Below, piece by piece: positions 26,737 through 35,040 of a stretch of DNA of 35,080 nucleotides (position 1 is its first letter; each line of letters begins with the position of its first letter). The DNA is from Comamonadaceae bacterium (GTDB lineage: Bacteria; Pseudomonadota; Gammaproteobacteria; Burkholderiales; Burkholderiaceae_C). Both the position numbers and the translations under genes were made by a program. The notes below the pieces were generated by a model. The model was given only the letters and a program-made list of their open reading frames with translations, had not been told where the DNA came from and searched no databases. The DNA lies in NCBI GenBank assembly GCA_027488985.1, contig JAIYAR010000020.1:1-35080 (forward strand), given 5' to 3'.

Positions 26737-27366
26737 TTAAACCAAGGCGTTGCGAATGGCGTACACAGTGAGTTCGGCATTGTTGCTAAGTGCCAGCTTT
26801 TCCAGTAGCCGCGCCCGGTAGACACTCACTGTTTTGGGGCTCAACATGAGTTCTTCAGCAATGTCTGACAGTTTTTTTCCAGAGGCAATCTTGATCAAGG
26901 TCTGAAGTTCCCGCTCGGAAAGTCTGGAATGGAGCGACTCTGTACTCGGCGATGCTAGCTGTTCGACCAACATCTCGGAAACTTCGGGTGTTACGTATTT
27001 CCGGCCTGCATGAACAGTTCGGACCGCCTTTGCCAAATCAGCGGGATCACCGGCCTTGTTCAAATAGCCCTGCGCACCAGCTCTCAGGCAACGGATGGCA
27101 TATTGGTCTTCGGCAAACATGGATACCACGAGTGTCTTGATGTGTGGGTGTGATTCTTTGACTGCTCCGAGCACTTCCAAGCCACTCCGCCCGGGAAGAT
27201 TGAGATCCAGAACCAGTATTTCACAAGGAACGGTTTTCAGAGTCTCTTTGAGCTCCTGGTAATTGCCAGCTTCGCCGGCGATGTGAATCCCGCCCGAGTC
27301 CAAGAGCGTGTCCCGGATGCCTCTTCTGATCATGGCGTGGTCATCGCATAAAACAACTTGGATCAT
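26737..27366 (-). CDS. NarL/FixJ-family response regulator
   Basis: This 209-residue protein has an N-terminal receiver and a C-terminal LuxR-type DNA-binding domain. In the receiver, the acidic pair is D8/D9 (VVLCDDHAMIRRGI), the phosphorylation site is D54 (LVLDLNLPG), and the conserved Ser/Lys are S82 and K104. The LuxR domain spans residues ~147-205 (LSERELQTLIKIASGKKLSD, then LSPKTVSVYRARLLEKL). The start ATG overlaps the stop of the upstream kinase gene (ATGA), so the two are coupled and almost surely cognate. The target genes are unknown. Its position between fli and che genes invites a motility role, but orientation opposite to both argues that it is an independent unit. Confidence 0.93.
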   Translation of the reverse strand: MIQVVLCDDHAMIRRGIRDTLLDSGGIHIAGEAGNYQELKETLKTVPCEILVLDLNLPGRSGLEVLGAVKESHPHIKTLVVSMFAEDQYAIRCLRAGAQGYLNKAGDPADLAKAVRTVHAGRKYVTPEVSEMLVEQLASPSTESLHSRLSERELQTLIKIASGKKLSDIAEELMLSPKTVSVYRARLLEKLALSNNAELTVYAIRNALV

Positions 27367-28508
27367 GGCTCGCCCGTTTCGGATACCTGTGAGTTCGTTG
27401 TTCTGGCTGGTAACGGCACCGTCAAGGTGATGGAGGTTCCTTTGCCGGGGACACTGCTTACATCCAACCAGCCGCCAATGTTTTTGGCGCGCTCGCTCAA
27501 CCCCTTGAGTCCAAATCCGGACGAACTTCGAGTCTGGCCTACATTGAACCCTGGGCCATTGTCGGTGACTTCAACCGTAAGCACATCTCCGCTGTCAGAT
27601 AAGTCGACGCTTACGTCTGCGTCCGGGGCATATTTGCTAATGTTTGTCAGGGACTCCTGAACCGTCCTGTAGGCAGTCAAGCGGTAGGCATCAGCAAGCC
27701 CTCGGTCGTTCTCGAGGTTGCAGTGCGCAGTAACTTGGCGTCCTACTCGCTTGGAGTGGGCGTCAATAAGCCATTGAACACTGGCACTCAAACCTTGATC
27801 CAATATTTCCGGGCGAGTGTTTCGCATGATCCTTTGGGTGGACGCCAAGGCCTTTCCCACAACCTCTTGGACTGAGTCCAAGCGGGCAAGGATTCCGTGG
27901 TCTTGGGAGTGGCGCTTTATCCACGCGACATCGAGCCTGATCGCAGCCAGAGAGCCACCGATGTCATCGTGAATCTCCCTGGCGATGGACGCACGTTCCT
28001 CTTCCAGAGATGTTTGTAGGTGTCTAGCAAGCTCGGTAATGCGTTGCTCTGAAGCTTCGAGTGCCTTTGCTGCCCGCTGTCGATCGATCGCAAGTTGATG
28101 TACCTTCATCGCCCTAAGCATGACTCTCCCGATTTCATCGAGCTTGTCTTTGTGCAGGTAGTCCGTTACGCCAGTTTGTATCGCCGCAACAGCGGCAGCT
28201 TCGCCTATCGCGCCGGATAGGATGACGCAAGGTGGCGGCACAGGCAGCGTAGAAATTGCATCCCAGGCCTCTAGGGCGGTGAAACCTTGCAGACGGTAAT
28301 CCATGAGCACGATGTCGAATTCTTGCGCTCTCAATGCCATGTTCAGACTATCCCAGTCCTCTACCCTTGTAATGGTTGCCACGATCGCGTTCTTGGCGAT
28401 TGCGCGCTTAACCAACAGATGGTCGGCATCTGAATCCTCTAAGTGCAGTACTTTTACAGGGTTACCCACTGGATTGGACTCGTGTTTCAGGGCTATCATG
28501 CGTTCCAT
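27363..28508 (-). CDS. Histidine kinase with N-terminal receiver domain (REC-HisKA_3-HATPase)
   Basis: This is a soluble 381-residue kinase without membrane helices. Residues ~17-135 form a receiver with D70 (FDIVLMDYRL) and the usual acidic residues (LHLEDSDADH). A coiled coil (~137-175) leads into a HisKA_3 domain with the phospho-acceptor H180 (IAREIHDDIGGSLAAIRLDV). The ATPase domain has the N box (VQESLTNISKYA, N289), G1 (DNGPG, 316-320) and G2 (GFGLKGL, 331-337). The input seems to be phosphorylation of the receiver by another kinase, so it may be a relay node. ATGs at 28508 and 28499 are both possible and neither has a strong ribosome site. It overlaps its response regulator by 4 bp. 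Confidence 0.92.
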   Translation of the reverse strand: MERMIALKHESNPVGNPVKVLHLEDSDADHLLVKRAIAKNAIVATITRVEDWDSLNMALRAQEFDIVLMDYRLQGFTALEAWDAISTLPVPPPCVILSGAIGEAAAVAAIQTGVTDYLHKDKLDEIGRVMLRAMKVHQLAIDRQRAAKALEASEQRITELARHLQTSLEEERASIAREIHDDIGGSLAAIRLDVAWIKRHSQDHGILARLDSVQEVVGKALASTQRIMRNTRPEILDQGLSASVQWLIDAHSKRVGRQVTAHCNLENDRGLADAYRLTAYRTVQESLTNISKYAPDADVSVDLSDSGDVLTVEVTDNGPGFNVGQTRSSSGFGLKGLSERAKNIGGWLDVSSVPGKGTSITLTVPLPARTTNSQVSETGEP

Positions 28509-28662
28509 TATGGGTTGTCAATGCTGATCCGAAAGTTTTTGTTCTGTCAAAGTAATTGATTTTTCCCCAAAATTCGTGAATCCTGCTAATCTACGCTCCT
28601 TGATTAACTCAAAGCTCATGAATCCGGCGTAGGATAGCGAACAAGACAGGCACTGAGGAAGA
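28509..28662. promoter_or_regulatory. Divergent region between the kinase gene and the che operon
   Basis: For the kinase (minus strand) there is a perfect TTGACA (28550-28545), an 18-base spacer, then CAGCAT (28526-28521). The -10 is poor, and the implied leader is very short. For the che operon (plus strand) a sigma-28-like pattern is possible: CAAAGCTC (28610-28617), 12 bases, then TAGGATAG (28630-28637), partly matching the TAAAGTTT and GCCGATAA boxes. Both are tentative. No repeat of the GAATAATCCCC motif is seen here. Confidence 0.3.
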
Positions 28663-29112
28663 ATGACAATGGAACCATCGTTGACGCCACCTGCTGCCCC
28701 GGCTGTTCAGCTGCCAGTGATGTTGGTCGCCGAGGTGCAGGATTCCCTGCTGGTTGTTGTGCACGATCTGACCCGGCTCGACGGTCTTTTGGCGCACACC
28801 ATGGAGAACCTCATGGAGCGCTTTACAACCGCCAGCGCGAACCTTTCTTCTCCAGCTCTCGGTAGTTCTGATGAGCTAGACAGGGTGCGAAGCGCGCTGC
28901 ACGCGGCTGTAACTGAGCTGCAGTTTCAGGATATGGCCTCACAGCTGATTGTTCATACCTCCAAGATACTTCAAGGCTGTGCTTACCGGTTGGCGTCGGA
29001 GTCCATGGGTAACGAAGATGGCGAGGCTGTTCCTTTTGTGGAAGAGGTGCCTGAGCGCCCAAACCCTGTCACTCAAGACGAAATGGATGCTGGATCCATT
29101 GAGCTTTTCTAA
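28663..29112 (+). CDS. Small CheZ-like chemotaxis protein, candidate CheY-P phosphatase
   Basis: This 149-residue, mainly helical protein is the first gene of the che operon, 39 bp before cheY. It is shorter than enteric CheZ (~214 aa), and overall similarity is not obvious by eye. However, the helix at residues 85-100 (ELQFQDMASQLIVHTSKI) reproduces the core of the CheZ catalytic helix, FQDLTGQ, with the D-x-x-x-Q pair as D90 and Q94. Remote CheZ proteins in other proteobacteria are recognised by this pattern. The C-terminal tail is acidic and ends GSIELF, which could be a CheY-docking end as in CheZ. The ribosome site is GAGGAAG close to ATG 28663, with a second in-frame ATG at 28669. The function is inferred and the symbol withheld. 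Confidence 0.65.
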   Translation: MTMEPSLTPPAAPAVQLPVMLVAEVQDSLLVVVHDLTRLDGLLAHTMENLMERFTTASANLSSPALGSSDELDRVRSALHAAVTELQFQDMASQLIVHTSKILQGCAYRLASESMGNEDGEAVPFVEEVPERPNPVTQDEMDAGSIELF

Positions 29113-29151
29113 CTTTCAACACATTTTCCTGCGTTTTTTTCGGAGCCTCTC

Positions 29152-29514
29152 ATGCCTTTAATCCTTGCTGTTGACGATTCCCCCTCCATGCGAAAGATGG
29201 TGTCTTTCACCTTGACGGGTGCTGGATATCAAGTTGTGGAAGCTGTGGATGGTCAAGATGCCTACGAGAAAGCGCAAACGCAAACGTTTGATTTGGTTCT
29301 CACTGATCAAAATATGCCAAGACTAGATGGCCTCGGTTTGACCCGAAAACTTCGGGAGCACCCTCAATTCAAAACCACGCCGATACTGATGTTGACAACA
29401 GAATCGAGCGATTTGATGAAGCAAGCTGGCAGGGCCGCAGGTGCCACAGGCTGGTTGGTGAAGCCTTTCGATCCCGCTAAGTTGCTGGATGTCATTAAGA
29501 AAGTCATTCGCTGA
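29152..29514 (+). CDS. cheY: Chemotaxis response regulator CheY
   Basis: This 120-residue single receiver domain has the acidic pair D8/D9, phosphorylation site D52 (LVLTDQNMPRLDG), T82 or T83 as the switch residue (LMLTTES) and K104 (LVKPFDPAKL). CheY-P diffuses to FliM to change rotor direction. W101 stands near the position of the aromatic switch residue (GATGWLVKPF). The start has CGGAG seven bases upstream. It lies between the CheZ-like gene and cheA in one operon. Confidence 0.95.
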   Translation: MPLILAVDDSPSMRKMVSFTLTGAGYQVVEAVDGQDAYEKAQTQTFDLVLTDQNMPRLDGLGLTRKLREHPQFKTTPILMLTTESSDLMKQAGRAAGATGWLVKPFDPAKLLDVIKKVIR

Positions 29515-29557
29515 ATTCAGGTGTGACGTTGTTGGTATGCAGTAACAGGAGCTAGGT

Positions 29558-31699
29558 ATGGCCGAGACGCATCAAGACAGTGGCGGGGCTGGTGACTTTG
29601 ACCTCAGCCAGTTCTATCAGATCTTCTTTGAAGAGGCTGGTGAGAATCTGGATCAAATGGAGCAGATGCTGCTTAACTTGAATCTTGATTCCGCCGATGA
29701 TGAAGAGCTGAACGGAATCTTTCGTTGTGCGCACTCGGTGAAAGGCGGCGCTGCCACCTTCGGTTTTGCAGACGTGGCGGAATTGACGCATCAAATGGAG
29801 TCCCTTTTGGATCGTTTGCGGCGTCATGAACTGCAGCCTACGGCTGCAATGGTTGACGTATTGCTGGAGTCTGCGGATGCGTCACGTAGTCTGCTGGCCC
29901 GTCATCAGGCGGGAGACGAGGGGGAGGCATTGCCGACGGGGGATCTTGTAAAGCGGATCAGTATTCTGGCTGCCGGCGGGACCTTGGATGTTCAAAAAAC
30001 TGCCGTTGCAGCACCTGTAGCGCCTAAGACGGACCTACCGCAGCAAAAAGCAGCGACGCCTGCGAAGGGTTCCGGACCTCGTAACTTGCAGATCACAATT
30101 GGGCCCCTCGATAAACCTGAGCAAGCTGACGCGATTCAAGAGTTGTTCCGGGATATCCCTGGACTTGGACAAATCAAGCAACTACCTTCTGACAAGCCGG
30201 CGTTTCGGGTCTTCAATGCAGAAACAGCTTCAACTGACGAAGAGCTTCTTGATTTGTTCGCTTTTCATGTTTCCCGTGAAAAAGTTGATATCGAGCTCCA
30301 AGTGGATGCGTCAAAGGTTGATCAAAGTTTCGGCTTTTTTGACGGAGCGGCAGGAGCGCCTGCCCCGGTTGCAATTCAAAAGCCTTCGTCGGAGGCCGGT
30401 TTTGGCTTCTTCGATGGCTCGCCCGGTGCTCCCGAGTCGTCTTCGGAGCAGCCCCTCGTGTCCTCAGCCACTCAAGAGATTGCTCCAGTTGCAAAGGTGG
30501 CTGCGAAAGCGAGTACAGCGGCAGTTGCTCAGCCAGAGGCGGCCACAATTCGAGTGGCAATCAGCAAAGTTGACCAGTTGATTAACTTGGTCGGTGAGCT
30601 TGTGATTACCCAAGCGATGCTGGCACAGAACAGTCGGGCGCTTGATCCCGCCGTTTATCAGCAGCTGCTGACGGGACTCGCTGACTTGGACCGAAATACG
30701 AGAGATTTGCAGGAATCAGTGATGTCTATTCGCATGATTCCTATGTCTATAGTATTCAGCCGATTCCCCCGGATGCTGCGTGATTTGGCAGGTAAGCTCG
30801 GCAAAAAAGTCGAGTTTGTCACGCAGGGTGAAGCTACCGAATTGGACAAAGGTTTGGTGGAAAAAATCACCGATCCCCTCACCCATTTGGTGCGAAACAG
30901 TTGCGATCACGGTATTGAGATGCCTGCAGAGCGGATTGCGGCTGGTAAGTCTGAGTCTGGGACAATTACATTGTCTGCATCCCACCAAGGCGGATCAATT
31001 GTCATCGAAGTCCGCGACGATGGGCGAGGCCTTTCACGGACAAAAATTCTGAGTAAAGCGCGTGAACGAGGGTTGGATGTGTCCGATCAAATGTCTGATG
31101 CGGAGGTCTGGCAGCTTATTTTTGCACCAGGGTTCTCTACAGCGGCCGTGGTGACCGATGTATCAGGGCGCGGAGTCGGTATGGATGTTGTGAAGAAAAA
31201 CATCACGGCGCTCAACGGAACTGTAGACATTGACTCTGCGGAGGGCTACGGCATGAAGGTGTCCGTCCGTTTGCCGTTAACGCTTGCAATCATGGATGGT
31301 ATGTCTGTAGGCGTTGGAGAAGAGGTCTACATCTTGCCTTTATCGTCGGTCATTGAGTCTTTCCAGGTGAAGGCTGAAGCCGTAAGCACAGTGGGACAGG
31401 GCTCACAGCTCGTCAAAGTGCGAGACGAATACATGCCAGTCATTGAATTGGAAAAAGTGTTCCAAATTCCTCGGTTCGACTTTGAAAAGTCCAGTGACAT
31501 CATGGTTGTCGTAGAGGCTGACGGTAGCCGCGTAGCTTTGTTGGTGGACGAGTTGTTGGGGCAACAGCAAGTCGTAGTTAAAAACCTTGAGTCCAATTAC
31601 CGGAAGGTTCCGAATGTATCGGGAGCAACGATTTTGGGGGACGGTAAGGTTGCATTGATCCTCGATACGGGTGCGCTAGTCCGTCGTTCACGGCACTGA
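29558..31699 (+). CDS. cheA: Chemotaxis histidine kinase CheA
   Basis: CheA relays receptor state by phosphorylating CheY and CheB. The product is 713 aa. P1 (Hpt) has H59 (RCAHSVKGGAATFGF). A P2-like region lies at ~175-250 (NLQITIGPLDKPEQADAIQE). A Pro/Ser/Ala linker at ~255-330 contains two copies of FGFFDGxxGAP. P3 dimerisation is at ~330-395 (VDQLINLVGELVITQAMLAQ). The P4 kinase domain has the N box (HLVRNSCDHGIE, 443-454), G1 (DDGRGL, 487-492) and G2 (GRGVGMDVV, 538-546). The P5 CheW-like domain runs from ~575 to the end. A good AGGAG precedes the ATG, and cheW follows 23 bp later. Confidence 0.97.
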   Translation: MAETHQDSGGAGDFDLSQFYQIFFEEAGENLDQMEQMLLNLNLDSADDEELNGIFRCAHSVKGGAATFGFADVAELTHQMESLLDRLRRHELQPTAAMVDVLLESADASRSLLARHQAGDEGEALPTGDLVKRISILAAGGTLDVQKTAVAAPVAPKTDLPQQKAATPAKGSGPRNLQITIGPLDKPEQADAIQELFRDIPGLGQIKQLPSDKPAFRVFNAETASTDEELLDLFAFHVSREKVDIELQVDASKVDQSFGFFDGAAGAPAPVAIQKPSSEAGFGFFDGSPGAPESSSEQPLVSSATQEIAPVAKVAAKASTAAVAQPEAATIRVAISKVDQLINLVGELVITQAMLAQNSRALDPAVYQQLLTGLADLDRNTRDLQESVMSIRMIPMSIVFSRFPRMLRDLAGKLGKKVEFVTQGEATELDKGLVEKITDPLTHLVRNSCDHGIEMPAERIAAGKSESGTITLSASHQGGSIVIEVRDDGRGLSRTKILSKARERGLDVSDQMSDAEVWQLIFAPGFSTAAVVTDVSGRGVGMDVVKKNITALNGTVDIDSAEGYGMKVSVRLPLTLAIMDGMSVGVGEEVYILPLSSVIESFQVKAEAVSTVGQGSQLVKVRDEYMPVIELEKVFQIPRFDFEKSSDIMVVVEADGSRVALLVDELLGQQQVVVKNLESNYRKVPNVSGATILGDGKVALILDTGALVRRSRH

Positions 31700-31722
31700 T
31701 TTTGCCGCTTTAGGAGACTCAA

Positions 31723-32211
31723 ATGGGAATGATGGAAAAACTCAATGATCTCACCACCAGCGGTGCTCGTGAGTACTTAACGTTCCGGCTTGATCAAGAG
31801 GAATACGGAATCGATATCCTCAAAGTGCAGGAAATCAGAGGCTATGAGCCTCCCACCCGCGTCGCAAATGCCCCGAGCTTTATCAAAGGGGTAGTGAATT
31901 TGCGCGGAACTATTGTCCCTATCGTGGACATGCGGTTGAAGTTTAACTGTGCAAAGGCAGAGTACAACTCCTTTACAGTTGTCATCGTTTTGAATTTGCG
32001 AAACCGCATTGTGGGTATCGTTGTCGATTCAGTGAGTGATGTGATGGAGTTGCCGCCTGAAAGTCTGAAGGCAGCACCTGATATCGAAAGTGTCATCGAT
32101 AGTTCAGCTGTTTTGGGGCTGGGGTCTATCGGTGATCGTATGCTGATACTTTTGGATATTGAAAAATTGATGTCTGCGCCTGAGATGGGTCTCGTATCAA
32201 TGGCTGATTGA
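31723..32211 (+). CDS. cheW: Chemotaxis coupling protein CheW
   Basis: CheW links receptors to CheA in the signalling array. The 162-residue product is a single CheW domain: EYLTFRLDQEEYGIDILKVQ, then IKGVVNLRGTIVPIVDMRLK, and IVGIVVDSVSDVMELP. It starts at the ATG behind TAGGAG. In several proteobacteria a receptor gene lies between cheW and cheR; here only 52-58 bp separate them and no receptor is present. Confidence 0.97.
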   Translation: MGMMEKLNDLTTSGAREYLTFRLDQEEYGIDILKVQEIRGYEPPTRVANAPSFIKGVVNLRGTIVPIVDMRLKFNCAKAEYNSFTVVIVLNLRNRIVGIVVDSVSDVMELPPESLKAAPDIESVIDSSAVLGLGSIGDRMLILLDIEKLMSAPEMGLVSMAD

Positions 32212-32269
32212 TAAAAGACCAAAGAGCACATCACCTCATGACGCAATCGTTCACTGTTGAAAGATGCAG

Positions 32270-33106
32270 ATGACTTCAAGTTCAACAGATGACATGCAGG
32301 GTAGAGAGTTTGTTTGGACGAATTCCGATTTCGAGCACGTTCAAAAGTTGATTTACCAACGAGCAGGGATTAGCTTGCATGATGGCAAACACGCCATGGT
32401 GTACAGCCGGCTGTCCCGTCGTTTGAGGGAAACGGGTTACCAGAGCTTTAGGGAATATCTGCGTTGGCTGGAGTCTACGGACGGGCCTGAGTGGCAAGAG
32501 TTCGTAAATGCGCTCACTACTAACTTGACCTCATTCTTTCGAGAGGGGCATCATTTCCAGATCCTTGCGGATTACCTTAAGTCTGATCGAATCTCAGGCA
32601 CGTGCAAGATTTGGTGCAGCGCAGCCTCCACAGGTGAAGAGCCTTATTCAATTGCAATGACTGCGGTTGAGGCTTTGGGCTCCTCTCGTAACTTTTCCAT
32701 TTCTGCAAGCGATATTGACTCTAAAGTGTTGCACGCTGCAGCACAAGGCATCTACCGAGCGGAGTCACTCAAGGGCGTGGACCAGTCTCGGTTACAGCGT
32801 TTTTTCCTGAGAGGTAAGGCGGGTAATGCGGGAATGGCCCGTGTGAAACCTGAATTGCGGGAAAAAATTGAGTTTTTGATGGTGAACTTGATTAGGAATG
32901 ACTGGCCTTTTCGTGAGTTGTTTGATGTGGTTTTTTGTCGAAATGTGATGATTTATTTCGATGCAGCGACCCAGCGGCAAGTTTTGGAGCGAATTCACAA
33001 AGTCATGAAGCCTGGTGGCTTGTTGTTTGTGGGGCATGCAGAAAACTTCAGTGACTCGAGAGATCTGTTCGCTCTCAAAGGCAAAACAGTTTACGAGCGT
33101 GTTTAG
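32270..33106 (+). CDS. cheR: Chemotaxis protein methyltransferase CheR
   Basis: CheR methylates receptor glutamates using S-adenosylmethionine, opposing CheB. The product is 278-280 aa with the N-terminal helical domain (YSRLSRRLRETGYQSFREYL) and LTTNLTSFFRE. The SAM-binding motif WCSAASTGEEPYSIA follows, with the C-terminal FCRNVMIYFD and KPGGLLFVGHAENF. ATGs at 32264 and 32270 are both in frame. GAAAG touches the first and lies six bases before the second, which I prefer. There is no extra C-terminal TPR or receptor-tethering domain. Confidence 0.96.
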   Translation: MTSSSTDDMQGREFVWTNSDFEHVQKLIYQRAGISLHDGKHAMVYSRLSRRLRETGYQSFREYLRWLESTDGPEWQEFVNALTTNLTSFFREGHHFQILADYLKSDRISGTCKIWCSAASTGEEPYSIAMTAVEALGSSRNFSISASDIDSKVLHAAAQGIYRAESLKGVDQSRLQRFFLRGKAGNAGMARVKPELREKIEFLMVNLIRNDWPFRELFDVVFCRNVMIYFDAATQRQVLERIHKVMKPGGLLFVGHAENFSDSRDLFALKGKTVYERV

Positions 33107-33135
33107 CGCTCATTTTTACGGCGTTACCCAAGGTT

Positions 33136-33834
33136 ATGAATACTTCAAGTTTGAGTAGCTCTTTGGCTCGTACACCTGGAACTCCGGTTGCTGCAAAAGT
33201 GTTGGCTAACGGGCGCGTTTCTAGGGTGGATCAGCTAAAGGCCCAACCTCGTAAACCGGGCGAGGCCTCGTTTTTTTACGCAGATCATCACTTTCAATAC
33301 GATGCCGTGAAGGTGCTCCCCGGTGAGTACTTCGTCTCGACAGACGAAATCGTGATCATGACTGTGCTCGGTTCATGCATCGCTGCATGCATATGGGACG
33401 GTAAAGCGCGCATTGGCGGTATGAACCACTTTATGCTTCCTGACGGGGACGGTGGCGACGGGTCCGGTCGCTATGGCTCGTTTGCCATGGAATTGTTGAT
33501 TAATGAGATGTTGAAGTTAGGTGCGCGAAGAGAGACCATGCAGGCTAAGATTTTTGGTGGTGGTCAAGTTATGGCGGGTTTCACTACGATGAACGTTGGG
33601 GAGCGAAACACCAAATTCGTGCTTGATTACTTGTCGACTGAGCGTATTCCAGTGGTGTCTCAGGATGTGCTGGATATTCACCCGCGCAAGGTGTGTTTTT
33701 TCCCAACCAGTGGTAAAGCCCTAGTAAAGCGCCTTGCACATTCACATCCAGAAACCTTGGTTGTTGAAGAGCGGAGAGGAAATGCTGCGACGGTTGCCAA
33801 GTCGAATGCTGGTGGCTCAGTAGATTTGTTTTGA
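33136..33834 (+). CDS. cheD: Chemoreceptor glutamine deamidase CheD
   Basis: CheD deamidates glutamines at receptor methylation sites and in some species works with CheC. The 232-residue product has the catalytic Cys in TVLGSCIAACIWD (C81) and His in IGGMNHFMLP (H98), with the conserved KIFGGGQVM and NVGERNTKFVLDYL segments. Residues 1-45 are a Ser/Pro/Ala-rich N-terminal extension, and the C-terminus ends GGSVDLF after a low-complexity tail. It is 6 bp upstream of cheB and co-transcribed. Confidence 0.95.
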   Translation: MNTSSLSSSLARTPGTPVAAKVLANGRVSRVDQLKAQPRKPGEASFFYADHHFQYDAVKVLPGEYFVSTDEIVIMTVLGSCIAACIWDGKARIGGMNHFMLPDGDGGDGSGRYGSFAMELLINEMLKLGARRETMQAKIFGGGQVMAGFTTMNVGERNTKFVLDYLSTERIPVVSQDVLDIHPRKVCFFPTSGKALVKRLAHSHPETLVVEERRGNAATVAKSNAGGSVDLF

Positions 33835-33840
33835 TTTCCG

Positions 33841-34932
33841 ATGAAGAAAATCCGTGTCGTGGTTGTGGATGACTCAGCTTTGGTGCGCAGTCTATTGACG
33901 GAAATCTTGAACAAGCAGCCTGATATGGAATGTGTCGGCGCTGCGAATGATCCGTTGATTGCAAGGGAGATGATTAGGGAGCTCGACCCTGATGTCATCA
34001 CGCTTGATATCGAGATGCCCAGAATGGATGGCCTTGAGTTCTTGGCAAGGCTTATGCGGCTCCGCCCTATGCCGGTGGTCATGATTTCGACATTGACTGA
34101 ACGTGGCGCGGACGTAACGATGCGTGCATTAGAGCTTGGTGCGGTCGACTTTGTTGCCAAACCGAGGATAGGTCTTGTCGATGGAATCAAGGAGCTCTCA
34201 AGCAGCATTGTTGAGAAAGTTCGGATCGCTTCAAAGGCGCATGTGAAGCGTGCACTGGCCACCAAATCCAATTCTGCAGGTGCGGAGGATGTGTCGACAA
34301 GCAGTGGAGTTACTGCGCCGTTCTCATTGGGTCGAGTTTCTACTGAAAAGCTAATTGCGATTGGTGCATCCACTGGTGGTACTGAGGCCATCAAGGAGGT
34401 ACTTGTTAAGTTGCCAGCGGACTCGCCCGGGATTGTCATCACACAGCACATGCCGCCCGGCTTCACCACCAGTTTTGCAGCGCGCCTAAACAGTCTTTGT
34501 CAGATTACCGTGCAAGAAGCCTCCCACGGCACCCGAATTCTTCCGGGACATGCGTATATTGCCCCAGGAGGGCGGCAATTTCGGGTGGACAGAAGCGGAG
34601 CCAACTATGTTTGCGTGGTTGAGGATGGTGAGCTCGTGAATAGGCATAGGCCTTCGGTTGAGGTTCTCTTCCACTCTGTGGCGAAAGTTGTTGGTCGTAA
34701 TGCCATTGGGCTCATGCTGACCGGCATGGGCAGCGACGGTGCGAGTGCGATGAAAGAGATGAGGGATGCGGGCAGTTACAACTATGCTCAAAATGAGGCT
34801 ACTTGCATTGTTTATGGAATGCCACGCGAGGCAGTCTTGGCAGGGGCCGCAGATGAGGTTTTGCCATTGTCTGACATTGCACCGGCGATACTGAACCGCC
34901 TCAGAGGTTCTTCGGATCGTTACCGGATTTAG
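33841..34932 (+). CDS. cheB: Chemotaxis protein-glutamate methylesterase CheB
   Basis: CheB removes receptor methyl groups and deamidates, and is activated by CheA. The 363-residue product has an N-terminal receiver with D10/D11 ([12 protein letters not shown]), phospho-site D56 ([12 protein letters not shown]) and K108 (FVAKPRIG). After a ~30-residue Ser/Ala linker comes the methylesterase domain with S177 ([12 protein letters not shown]), H203 ([10 protein letters not shown]) and D299 ([13 protein letters not shown]) as the catalytic triad. It is the last gene of the che operon. The start ATG lies 6 bp after the cheD stop. Confidence 0.97.
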   Translation: MKKIRVVVVDDSALVRSLLTEILNKQPDMECVGAANDPLIAREMIRELDPDVITLDIEMPRMDGLEFLARLMRLRPMPVVMISTLTERGADVTMRALELGAVDFVAKPRIGLVDGIKELSSSIVEKVRIASKAHVKRALATKSNSAGAEDVSTSSGVTAPFSLGRVSTEKLIAIGASTGGTEAIKEVLVKLPADSPGIVITQHMPPGFTTSFAARLNSLCQITVQEASHGTRILPGHAYIAPGGRQFRVDRSGANYVCVVEDGELVNRHRPSVEVLFHSVAKVVGRNAIGLMLTGMGSDGASAMKEMRDAGSYNYAQNEATCIVYGMPREAVLAGAADEVLPLSDIAPAILNRLRGSSDRYRI

Positions 34933-34944
34933 TGGCGGCTCTTT

Positions 34945-34953
34945 TGGTACAAT
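34945..34953 (+). promoter_or_regulatory. Possible extended -10 promoter element
   Basis: TGGTACAAT fits an extended -10 (TGn plus TACAAT), just after the cheB stop. No good -35 is present at 16-18 bp. It may be an upstream promoter of the operon beginning to the right, or chance. Confidence 0.25.
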
Positions 34954-35010
34954 CCGGCCTCTTTTAGCGTTGAGTGCAGCGTTAAAAAAAGCAAGAAATG
35001 TTCGTCAAGT

Positions 35011-35040
35011 TTGACGGCGAACTAAAAAGTGTGTCATAAT
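35011..35040 (+). promoter_or_regulatory. Strong sigma-70 promoter, probably of an rRNA operon beyond the edge
   Basis: TTGACG (35011-35016), an 18-base spacer and CATAAT (35035-35040) form a near-consensus sigma-70 promoter in an A-rich setting. The following 40 bases, including GGCTTCGCTGATCGCAGCC, have no ORF start. From memory they resemble leaders of 16S rRNA operons in Comamonadaceae. The promoter is visible; the rRNA assignment is inference. Confidence 0.55.

Noticed and set aside
31699..33136. Possible missing or broken chemoreceptor gene between cheW and cheR
   Set aside because: The gap is under 60 bp with no remnant of a receptor signalling domain, so there is no sign of a deletion.
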